Source: Liolophura sinensis (taxonomy: Eukaryota; Mollusca; Polyplacophora; Chitonida; Chitonidae). From it: DNA of 64,000 nt. Position 1 is the first letter of the stretch; each line of letters starts with the position of its first letter. Below are positions 41,801 through 52,500 of this stretch, piece by piece. The notes beneath the pieces are model-generated. The model saw nothing but the letters and a program-made list of their open reading frames with translations. It ran no database searches and was not told the origin of the DNA. A program made the position numbers and the translations under genes. The stretch is from positions 26,335,385 through 26,399,384 of the forward strand of contig NC_088295.1 of assembly GCF_032854445.1 (NCBI RefSeq), read 5' to 3'.

Positions 41801-42726
41801 TCAACCTACATACAAAATTTGAAATCTTTATCTTCAAACATTCAACTTTATCACTATCACCCTCTTGGGACTTGCTATTTCCAGTCAGTTGCCATGGACA
41901 CCAGACATTTGATCCAAATCGGCCAGAGTTTAAATAGGAACTAAGTTACACTTGATGCATATACCAAAAATGAAATCCTTATACAAGGCTGTTTTACTTC
42001 AACTGTAATCACACTGTTGCTATTTTCGGTGTCTTGCCATATGGAATTCAGAAATTTGATCAAAACAGCCCCAGTTCAAATAGCAACCTAGTTCACCTTA
42101 ACATAAAGCTGCATATCACATATGAAATCTTTATCTGCAGCAGTTTAACATCTATGACAATGACCTGAAACTGTAAATCTTCTGTTTTTGCCTTAGAAAG
42201 TATAAATTTGGTCGTTAATGAGTTAGCTGGTTTGCAGATTTTCACACCAGAAACGTTATTATATTATTTATATTACTTTTGGCTCTGCCTTCTCATCGCT
42301 GATTCTGTCACATCCCATGGAATCCACTGGCGCATCGTGGTGTTTACGCATTTCCAATATGTTATCATACTGCTCTTTCCAGTACGGTGGTTCCCATCTC
42401 TCATTTTTTATATTCGTGCAAGCAACGCCTTCCTTTTCTTCTGTTTCTACTTCACATTTTATCTCCACATGACGTTTTTTGCTTTCAGAAGCGTTGGCCT
42501 TTACATTCGTGTCAGGATTACTTTTCGTCTTCGGTTTCGTCGACTTCACGCTCACAGCTGACACTGACGCACGGCCTGACTTCGCACGGATTGCCGTCGA
42601 ACATAACTTCTGGGCACTTCGTTTTGTAGGCATACTTTTTAAGCCTTTTGCAAGGAAATACGGTGATTCTGACATTGTTGTGAGGAAATTAGATCCTGCA
42701 AATAATTTTGGATAACTATACAACAT
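35721..42726 (-). CDS. NTHL1: Endonuclease III homologue (bifunctional DNA glycosylase / AP lyase)
   Basis: Removes oxidised pyrimidines such as thymine glycol and nicks the abasic site, in nuclear and mitochondrial base-excision repair. Minus-strand exons are 42726-42277, 41362-41192, 37376-37111 and 35871-35721 (phases 0, 0, 2), giving 345 aa. The helix-hairpin-helix [10 protein letters not shown] carries catalytic K244, and GVDTHVHR carries catalytic D263; the spacing of 19 equals human NTHL1. The 4Fe-4S loop is C314-X6-C321-X2-C324-X5-C330. Residues 1-60 are basic and almost free of acidic residues ([17 protein letters not shown]), consistent with mitochondrial import. A Lys-rich stretch ([16 protein letters not shown]) may be a nuclear signal. 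Start ATG 42726 is the first in frame; M18 is an alternative. Conserved from exon 2 onward. Confidence 0.95.
36504..36662 (-). repeat. Family A SINE, minus strand
   Basis: Reverse complement copy in NTHL1 intron 3: ATTTATTTATTTGATTGGTG, ATAGTGGGAGGAAACAAGGC, ACCCACGACCATCCACACG. Relative to the NTHL1 transcript it lies in sense orientation. Confidence 0.88.
37111..37376 (-). CDS. NTHL1: NTHL1 exon 3: helix-hairpin-helix and catalytic residues
   Basis: Begins [18 protein letters not shown] after the acceptor CTGTCTACAG, and carries K244 and D263. Its first 50 or so bases and the acceptor are the template of the array just upstream in the transcript. Confidence 0.95.
37377..38430 (-). repeat. 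Array of NTHL1 exon 3 acceptor plus exon start, 90-bp unit, about ten copies
   Basis: On the minus strand each unit reads (TTTTTGTCAGCAG)|AGTAAGATTGAGTGCATTGA, matching the exon 3 junction (TCCTGTCTACAG|AGGAAGGTTGAGTAC). The two units nearest the exon are intermediates (AGGAAGATTGAGTACATCAA and GGAGGAAGGTTGGGTAC). Because 90 is 30 codons, one frame stays open for 314 codons (38397-37453) with the motif [19 protein letters not shown], in the same frame as exon 3 relative to each copied acceptor. One unit is 84 bp. The open frame stops (TAG) before reaching exon 3. Confidence 0.96.
38431..40248. other. NTHL1 intron 2, first part, nothing recognised
   Basis: No mobile element was identified. 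A C-rich tract lies at 38473-38510 and a T-rich run at 39250-39270. A 134-codon forward frame at 38578-38982 has no family features. Confidence 0.45.
40249..40469 (-). repeat. Family A SINE, minus strand, with tRNA-like head
   Basis: The complement starts GGGGGCTTCCGTGGCCTAGG GTGTTAGC (tRNA-like) and ends in the diverged tail ATACAGCATAAAGCATGAAA. The body segment between is shortened. Confidence 0.85.
40592..40705 (+). repeat. Family A SINE, internal fragment
   Basis: CGTGGTCGCTGTGAGTTCAA GTCC (B-box region) to GGGTTTCCCCCAGGCTCC. Head and tail are missing. Confidence 0.8.
41192..41362 (-). CDS. NTHL1: NTHL1 exon 2
   Basis: Encodes [20 protein letters not shown] to [12 protein letters not shown], the conserved N-terminal half of the glycosylase core. 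LSSQT is the family signature. Acceptor TTTTTTCAG, donor AAG|GTAATC. Confidence 0.93.
41560..42165. repeat. Degenerate tandem repeat, about 150-bp unit, four copies, NTHL1 intron 1
   Basis: Each unit includes a TTGCCATGGAAACCAGA-like word, an AATTTGATCAAAACNGCC-like word, AACCTAGTTCACNTCAATGT and AAAATGAAATCNTTAT. Copies are strongly diverged. Nothing suggests coding. Confidence 0.65.
42277..42726 (-). CDS. NTHL1: NTHL1 exon 1: targeting and linker region
   Basis: Encodes residues 1-150: a presequence-like start, a long Lys/Ser/Glu-rich linker, then [20 protein letters not shown], which resembles the start of the conserved domain. It ends in phase 0 at CCAAAA|GTAATA. Confidence 0.85.
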
Positions 42727-43530
42727 GAAACACGGCCATCACTTTGTCTGTACACTATTCCGGGTTTTAACTCCGGTCATTTCGCCGTCCCCCTGTACTG
42801 TTACGAAACCTTTCCCGCGGTTTGCTTTACATTTCTTCCTCCACATGGAACGAGTCAAGATCGACTGGGTGTATCTAAAAGCAGAAATAATATCAACGTG
42901 TGTACTTTGAACAACATAATTTACAGTCGACAAAATTAACGGCATCATTCATAGAATGCCTCACTTTATATAAATAAATCCACTCTAGAGTGGTAAACAT
43001 CTTCACGTTGGATGAAATCATGAAATAAATATATGCATTTTCCGATAGTAATGCTGATTTTTTATTTTTGTGCACCACTGGTACCCAATCGGAGGGTGAG
43101 TTTGTAGAGCAGAAGACTGTCCCAAATGACCTATTTTGAAATGTTTAAAGACGATCATCATAAACTAGAGCAGACACTTCCTTGTCTGTCCGCTTAGCCA
43201 GGACACGATGTTGCTTTTCACCTTCTGACTTGAGACCGGATGTCAGTGTATACCTGCTGGTGGCCAATCCTGTACTTATTAAGGGATTATTAGACACACA
43301 TTGGCAACTGTGACACCTGACAAAGTTGGTGTAGTTGGGAAGTTTACGTGTTCTCCAACCGGTCTATTTACGTGTTCTCCAACTGGTCTATTTGCATGCA
43401 TATGTTGGTTTAAGCAGGTTGGATGAACACAAGTGACAGATCAGTTAGGTGACGCTGGCAAAGTCGGTAGTAGTAATTGGAAATGATCTCTCGTCGTGCT
43501 GTGGATACATCTCTCTGACATGGATTTACC
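42727..43530. promoter_or_regulatory. Divergent promoter region between NTHL1 and gene 3
   Basis: The 804 bases separating the two start codons, transcribed outward in both directions. The NTHL1-proximal part has several CpGs (CCGGTCATTTCGCCG, CCCGCGG near 42770-42825) and no clear TATA box. It also contains a duplicated TTTACGTGTTCTCCAACYGG word (about 43345-43390). The shared-promoter role is inferred from position only. Confidence 0.35.
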
Positions 43531-46500
43531 ATGGGGACCGAAAACGTTATCTTACAGGGGGATTTTATGATCTTTGATACAAAAGTGTCCTGTGGAAATG
43601 TTGAAGAGTGCTGCCGTGAAAAAAGTCCCAGAGCGGTATGTAATAAATATTTGGTTTGTTTGAATTGTCACACACTACATGTACACCAAACTTTTATTTA
43701 TTTATTTATTTGATTAGTGTTTTGTGCTGTGCTCAGGAATATATTTCAGCATCATAGTGAGAGGAAACCTGGGGGAAATCACGACCATCCGCAGGTTGCT
43801 GATCATGTCAGTGACATTCACAATTAATGCTCTCATGTAGGCATACATGTACATTTTGAAGACATATTCATAAATATTTGGCATCTTTCTGTTGCTGAAA
43901 TATGGATGGATATTTACCATTGGGATGACTGACAACTCAAGGCAACTCAGTCTTGCGGTCTTTGGCAATAAGCATTATAAATGAGTAACTGGACAGGCCG
44001 GAGCGGTTAATAATCTACCGATCCCAGAGATGTACATGTATGTTGACCCTGTGGGTTAACCTCAAGATGTCTGTATATCTGACACACCGAGGTGAAGTGC
44101 TGTGGTTTATGCCTCAATTGTAACAACGTTTATAAACATTCCAGAAGCACATTAAGTGAAATACTGAACATATTCTTGGGAGTGGCACTAACTACCCATA
44201 TTTGGTACCAGTCACAAATATTCATATACATGTATACATGTAGCTTTCAGTTTACTTTAGCCTCTGGACTGTGTATGTAGATCTATTAAGTAGTGGTGTT
44301 CATGATAGCATGACATGACATAATTTGAGGTGGGATGATATAGGCAGAATGAGATTTATGGTAAATTAAGTAGAATAATAATAATAATGCAGTGTATGTA
44401 ATTACAAATTCTCAGGGACACAAGGAATAGGAGCACATTCTGTTATAACCTGCGTACTTATCTATGAATCCTGTGGCAGAGAATTACTGTACATGTAGAT
44501 GTAAACTGTTTCTGTGAAATAGAGGGAAGACATTTATGTAAGCGTGCTTATCAGTTGAAAAACATTAATTAGCGTAATATATTTAAAGAATAGCTTGTGT
44601 ATGTTAAGGTTAATTAAGTACTTCACCTTTTGAAATTTGTATCCTACTGAGCTCATCATTTGCAACTTGCCATACATGCATCAAGTTGTATGTTAGATTT
44701 GAGTGACAAGCTTATCATCTGTAAATTTGCATTAGGTGTGTTTAGAGAGACACATGGCCTTGCCTTTGTTCACATTTGCAGCAGAACATTTACCTTTGAA
44801 TTAAGGTTTATTTTACTTCATAAGTACTCATAACTTTACTTCTCCAAAGAATATAATATTCTGAATTCAGTCCAATACTAATCCAAATCTGTATCCTCAT
44901 TACCTCTTAAAATATGACCTCTATGGTGAAGAGGGTAATCCCCACATTGGTGCTTTTTGACCAAACAGTGTCATTCCAGTTCAGTTCCTCACCTCTGTCA
45001 GCAACCTGTGGGTGGTAGTGGATTTTCCCGGGTCTCCTCCCACCATGATGCTGATATATAAGTGAAATATTCTTGAGTACACTGCAAAACCCCAATCAAA
45101 TAAATAAATAAATAAGCACCAATCAAATAAATAAATAGATAGGCACCAATCAAATAAGTAAAGAAATTCCTCACCCCTCCCCATCCACAGCTTACCCCTC
45201 CAAACTCCAGTGACAGGCAGACATCACCCATTGACCCTCCAAACACTATTCAGTTTCAGTTGCCTTTTAGTTAGCCAGAGAACACTTAACATGGCTGACC
45301 CTGTCAGCTTCCTTCATGTACATGTAAATTTACATGACACCCCTCTTTTCTCATCAAACTCATCTAACCACCTCCCCAAGAGGCCTTTATTCATGAATCT
45401 GTCCAAGTTAATGGCATATTTGTAAGTAACAATTACCATCAAATACAAACATGACTTACATCACATGTAGTTGTCACATCTCTCCAATCGCTTCCCACCC
45501 CTCCCCTCCGATTCCTTCCTATCCAAGACAAACACATGTACGGATCTGTGGCATTATCCCCCTCACCCTCCCCTAGACTGCTTCAGTGGCCTAATGGTTA
45601 AACCATCCGCCTCGAAGTCGGGAGACCCAGAATCAAACCAGGATCGGGTCATACCAGAGACTTTAAAAATGGTGCTTGTTGCGGTCTTGTTTGGCACTCG
45701 GCACTGAGAGGTTAGAGTAAGTAAACAGAACTGGTTGGCCCGGTGTGAGTGTAATGGGGTATGGGATCATGTCTGGTTTCTTCAGCATGATACTTCAGTT
45801 TCGGCAGCACTTTGGCGGCATGGACCCGCACTGCCACAAGAAGACACAATATACACACACCTAATGACTTGTCATCATATGACTGAAAAATTGTTCAGTA
45901 CGATGTTAAACCCCAAGCATTCATTTATTCCCCCTATGTTTATCACATTAGTCACCACCCAGAGGCCTTGCTACATACATTACTGTACGCCTCCTCCCCC
46001 CATCTTTACCCTGCGACATCGATCACAAGCTGGAGCATGGCATTGATATTATCCGTATTAAATTATGATAGTTTATCCCCTCAGCAAAGCATTGCTTTGC
46101 TCTTATGCTTCCATGAAGTGAAGTTTTGTATTAACTTTATGATATGATATTCAGATAAATACTTTCAACATGTGTTTGCAGGAGTAAAGCCTGCAGATCG
46201 ACACATTGGTAAAACAGCAACTGCCAGGTGTCCATGGCCTTGAATAATCAAGCTTTGAAATCACAAACTTAACAGTTTTCTGCTGATTACATTAATTATC
46301 AGCAAATTTATCTGCTACAAAGGTCTTCTGGATGCCAAAATGAAAGTATTTTGAAAATTTGAATTTTGTACAAGTTGGCAGATCTGTGGTTGATTTGTAT
46401 AGTGTTATAGACAAAGGTTTTTGCACAGAAATAAATAAATAAATAAACATATGCATTTTAGTAACATGTCGATGTTAGTATAGATGTTAACACTGGTATT

Positions 46501-49500
46501 TCCATGTCAAGATCTAGGGCAGTGTGAATAGGATGTGCTCCTTTTTTCATTGCTATGGGGCTTAGAAAATTCTCTTACATATACTTACAATAGTCATGTT
46601 GTGCTATTCCTTCTAGCAGGTCACGAATATGTGTACTTCCCTTTATAGTACAATATTACAAACTGTAGATGTCTCTGTTGAAAGATTTCAATTTTGCTTG
46701 TGTACTAAAACCCCATAGCAGTGTTTTGTTGTTAACCTACATTTATTTTAAATGGGATTTGATAGTAGACGTAACTGGTGAGCCTGCTCGAGAACGTCCG
46801 CCTTGAAGTTGGTAGACCCCAACATCAAACCTAGGTCAGGTCAGACCAAAGCTTAGCACTGAGAGGTTAGAGCACAGAAACATGACAGATTGGCCCGTTG
46901 TCAGTATAATGTGACTGTGAGGTGTCATGTTTGGTGTCTTTGGAATGACTTTGGCGGCAGCACTTTGGCGGTTCACACTGCCACAAGAATTAAGACACAA
47001 TATATGTACACACACCTAATGACTCTTTGTTGTCATGTGACTGAAAATTTTTGAAGTACAACATCAAACCCCAAGAGTTCATTCATTCATTCAATATATA
47101 AAATACATGCACTTTTATCAGTGAAATTGATAAGAAAAAAGTGTGAATATTGTCTATATAACTGCAGTGTATTCCATCAGTTATTATAATGGATGGCAAC
47201 ATACACGATTCAAGGGCTAGCACCCTGAAATATATGCTGTCAGTCTTTATTGGGTTAAGTCCACTCATCACAAATCCCACCAAGGCTTCTTGTGACAGCA
47301 TCACTTTTCATCCTGTCCTTAGTAAAAGGAGTTATGATGCTGAGACATCACAGACAGACTGGCAGTTTGGAAAGGTCAGGGGCATTTGCTTGCTCTGCAG
47401 GAAAGATATGTACATGTATTCTAGAAACGAGGCAAATGCATGTCAAGTGATAAATCATCATTACAGATTCTAACCTTCTGGAGCGTCCGCCACCTTGAAG
47501 ACTGTAATTAGTAATGATCAGGTCACATGTATACTATAAACATTGAATACATTGTATAAAACCAAAAATCATGCATTAAGAATGAAACCGACCTGCAGGA
47601 GTAACAGCTGTGTGAGAAAGGTTAACTTCTACTGAATGTTTGCTTACTTATTAAAAACTTTTAAATTTATTTATGTCGACACACTGTTTCTTAATTGGTT
47701 AATTCAATATTTGTTTTAAATAATGCATGATATAGCCTTTAATGCCATAGTCTGTGAATGAAGAAGACATAAGTGGGGTAAAGTTATTATATACCTACGC
47801 ATGTTCTACGAGAAATGCTGTTTGCATCCACTAGTATACACAACATACCTATACTGTACATGTGTTACAGACGGCTTCAGTGGCCTAATGGTTAGCGCCT
47901 CCGCCTTGAAGTCAGGAGACACAGGACCAAACCCAGGTTGAGCCCTATCAAAGACATTAAAATGGTACTTGTTGTTGCCTCATGTGGCACTCAGCACTGA
48001 GAGGTTAGAGCAAGGAAGCAGGACTGGTTGGCCCTTTGTCAGTATAATCAGGGTTTGCACATGTCCTTGAAAACCTGGAAAGTACTTTTTAGAAATTCCA
48101 GACCTTGAAAGTACTTGAAATTGACTGTTTTTCAGTAAACATTTTTGAAAGTGCTTGAATTTCAGGAGGCTCAGTGAAGTAAATGTTATAGATGTGAAAG
48201 AGTTGAACAGTATAAAACCGTTTTATCGTATTTGTGTCTTGTTAACTTTCCAAGACATCTGCATTGTCCACTGCAGACGACGACTTATATCTTGCAGCAT
48301 CTTATTGTTACTGTTTCGGGGGTCGCACACTTGAGTTATGCATGGGGCCCTGTATCATAGAAACTTTATTGGATAGCCACACGTGTTGCCATTGTGACTG
48401 ATACTTCTGGCAATTTGGCTGCGTAAGACAGGTCGGAAATTGGAGGTCACGTGACCACCCTTTTGTGTCTAAAACAAAATGGTTGCCCATGTTAAACCAA
48501 TGAGGAAAAGGCCGCTAGCGATAAGAAGCACCTAGTTGTACAAAATAATGTCTTGAAAGCTCTGCAGAAATACTCAGACTATCTGAAAGCTGAAAATTAT
48601 TCAAAACCAACAGATACAAGATTGCCGACAGCGATTCAAAAACAAGCATTTTCCTATGCAATAACGTTGGGAGGACCGTTTTAGTCTCTAGCTTCCGATC
48701 TGTCATACAGAATGTTTATGTGAGACTGGGGGGCTGAGTGTGAGTGTGACATACAACATATATTGCTTTGATTTGGAATTCTGTTGGGGCTTGAATTTAG
48801 TCTTTTAAATCCTGGAAAAGCCATGGTGTTTATTTTCTTATCACCTGTGTGAAACCTGTATAATGTGACTGGGTGGGGTGTCTTGTCTGGTCATGATAGT
48901 TCAGTGGCGGCAGCAGTTTGGTGGCATTGACTGGCCCTGCCACAAGAAGACATAGTACATGTATATACAACTGAGGACTCCACGTCATCGTATGACTGAA
49001 AAATTGTTAAGTAAGACGTTAAACCATTCACTCATGTATTGCAAGCAGTATTATTCATCAACTTCAAGGACCTTGGATGTTGTAGACATCCCTCACTATC
49101 CTTATTTAAATATCGCTTAATAGTATCTTAATAGTATAGTAAATGGAGAAATTTATGATACATGTATTATATCATTATCAAATTATATTAACCAGTATGG
49201 AACTGTGAAGTGTTGAAGAATAGATTTCCCAATTGTTTCCAGTTTTTTTCACCATGTTATTTTCTTTAAAATCCCTACAATGTACATTCTTGCTTTAGCC
49301 AGCAAAAAAAAAAAAAAAATAAATTCCCTAGCAACCCTATTTTTTAGGTTAGGTTAGGTTACACCAAACAAAGAAGTTTTTAAAAATGGCCCTACATACA
49401 TACTAGTGTATTCTGTGCAAGTAGTTCATATCTGACAGCATTGTCTGACATTGTAGATATTTTGGACCTAGGGTATTTTATATACATGTATAAATATGGG

Positions 49501-52500
49501 ATGATTTTGATTTATTTTGATTGGTGTTTTATTTCATACTCAAGAATATTTCACCTATAAGACCATGTCCAGCATTATGATAGGAGGAAACCGAGTCCAG
49601 GTGAAACCCACGATCATTCGCAGATTGCTGGCAGACCTTCCCACTTACGGCCAGTGCGGATGGTCGTGAGTTCCTCTGGGCTCTGCCTGGTTTCCTCCAA
49701 CCATGACCCTGGCCGTGGTCATAAGTGAAATATTCTTGAGTATGGCGTAAGACACGAATCAAATAAATAAATAAATAAATTCATCTGATGAATTCTATAA
49801 ACTCAATGTTCATATATCAGTCCCTGTCATATTCAGTGAATATGTGTGCCATTTTCAGGTCAGAGTGTCCTTTGAGAAAAACTTGACAGATGGTAAGTAC
49901 TTTTTCCTCCATTCACTAACTGCATAATTACTCATACTCATGGCCTCGTAAAAATTTCAGATTAAAATGTGATTTATAGAGCTACCAAGCACATAATAAA
50001 AAGAATGCCTACATGTATGTTGGCTGGCTTCCTCTTCAGCCATATGTAGTACGATCTGGCAGAAACCTGTGGATCGTGGTGGTTTCCCCCGGGCCCTGGC
50101 CCCTTTCCTCCCACCATAATGATGGCTGCCGCCGTATAAGTGAAGTATTCTTGAGTACGGCGTAAAATACCAATCAAAGAAATAAAAAAACATGTATGTC
50201 CTTTAGGTCTGTATGAACCCCTCTTCTGAAATAACTTTGGGTATATTTTTTGTTTTTTTTCTTTCAAGTTTTATGTTCTTCACTCGTTTCCTGCCCAACA
50301 GTCTCTCTAGCCAATTTCTGCCAACCCACTCTCCAGGTTCAAGTGTTTCAGCTAATTTCTACCAACCATCTCTCCAGGTTCAAGTGTTTCACTTAGTTTC
50401 CTGTTGACCAAAAATGGCAGGCTGGCAGCGAAAAAAGACTTTACACCCTGAATACACAGAATAACCTTTGTCTCCCTCGAGAAACGGAAGTGCTAATAGA
50501 GTACTGATTCCATATATAGCCTAGTACTAGATATAGTTCCACAGTTTTAAATTTTAAACATGGCCAAATGAAACATGTTAACAAGCTAAACATGTATTTG
50601 ACCCTGATGTGTACTTCACATAGGCTTGTCCTCCCACTCTCCAGTAGCTGAAGTAAATGCTCTTACCTCAGTCACGTGTACTTCCTAGCAGAGGCACCTC
50701 TCTTTGTGAAAGTACAATACTAGTAATACTTACAGGTACGTGTATATAGTTGTCTTTCGCCATTCATTCAGAAGTGGTATTGTGCAAGTCCCAATTGCCC
50801 CTGTTGATGTATTCACTATGGAAGTACTGCAGGAAGTTCCCAGAATTATTTGCTACCGTAATTTTCTCATTAGTTTTGCTCTGCCACCTACACTTTTCTA
50901 TTCCATCCACACATTTTTTGACATATTTTTTTTGAACATTTTTTGAAAGACCTTCCCCTTCATGACAGTGATGCTTGTGGGATCAGTGAACTTCCTATCT
51001 TTTTGTTACATTCTTGTGTTTAAGAAGTCCCCATTCACACACGAAGGCCTGAAGTACATTTCACCTCAGCCTGTCTAACCACAGCAATGACAGTTAGAGC
51101 CATTAAAATTCAGCATCTGTATGGTATGTCTAATGTCCTCAAATTTCATTAACCATGTATTTATCTTTAAAGTTACCTTGAATATAATAATGTACATGTG
51201 CCAGACTTTCCCCAGAGTCGTGTGCTTGTCTGTAAAACAGTGTAAAAGAACAGGCTAGAATATTAAATCCCAACTGAGACCAGATTTCTCCAGTTTGCGA
51301 GATCCCATTTACTAACTATCATTGCAGTGTACTTTAGTTGACGTTCTGTTTTTGCCCACCCTGCTGTAGTCTTTTGTTCTGTGTACTGTATGTAAGACTG
51401 ACAATGTCATACATGTACAGTTTATGATGAATAAGAAATAATATATTTAATAAATACCATAATTGTAATTAGTCATGTCAGTATGTTTGATGAAATGTAC
51501 AGCAAGTACTAATTAGTGCTTATACGTACATATACCCTAATTACTCAACTTTTTTTCCATATGAAAGAGTAACTTTCAGTACAATTTATACATATTTATA
51601 ATTTGATTTTGGGGACCAAACTAAACTACCGGGCAAAAGAAACGTATAACCTTGTTCAGCACCACAAGAAAGAGAAATAAAGACAGACAGTATCAACATG
51701 ATAAGCATTATATTGCAATAAACCATTTTCCAAGCTCTGTTGAAAAATTCAAAGCCGTATGGATATTACACTTGCTGTCAGGCCGAGTAAAGAAGGCATG
51801 GGGTAAATCTAAAAAATTACACAAATGCAAGTAAAGGGATTCCCTTAAAAAAGGTGTACCTAATGTCCTATCATGTCATAAGGCAGATCGTTAGTAGCGT
51901 GTGTGAGCACCCATTGCATCAATTAAAGCCAAAATACGTCTCCTCATGGAAGTCGTCAGCCGCCGGATGACGTCATCAGGAATTCTGTCCCACTCCTCAA
52001 ATAAAGCCTGTTCGAGCCGTTGCCTGTTTTGTGGGGGAGGGACACGTTGTCTCAGACGTCGATCAAGATGATCCCACAGATGCTCTAAGGGATTCATGTC
52101 TGGCGATCGTGCTGGCCAAGGCAGTACGTTGACATCAACGGTGTCCAGATAATTTAGTACAACTCTGGCGGTATGAGGTCGTACATTGTCCTGCTGCAAA
52201 AGGATACCAATTTGCTGTTGATGCACGAATGGCACCACAACAGGTTCCAATATTTCATCTCGGTATCTTTGGCCAGTCAGATTTCCCTGGATGATGACCA
52301 GTCTCGTTCTCACCTGTCCACAAATTCCGCCCCATACAAGCACCCCACCAGCACCAAAAGGGCGGACATTCTGAATGCAGTTTTGTGCCAATCGCTCTCC
52401 CCTGCATCGATACACACGAATTCGACCATCATTTCTGATGAGGTTATATCGGCTGTCATCAGTGAACAGCACCCTTTCCCAGTCTCGTCGCTGCCATCGC

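Noticed and set aside
42208-42561. 117-codon forward frame over NTHL1 exon 1
   Set aside because: Antisense shadow of NTHL1 exon 1, which is supported by splice phase and family conservation of the following exons.
49341-49362. TTAGG repeats resembling a telomere motif
   Set aside because: Only about four copies in an internal AT-rich tract; too short to mean an interstitial telomere.
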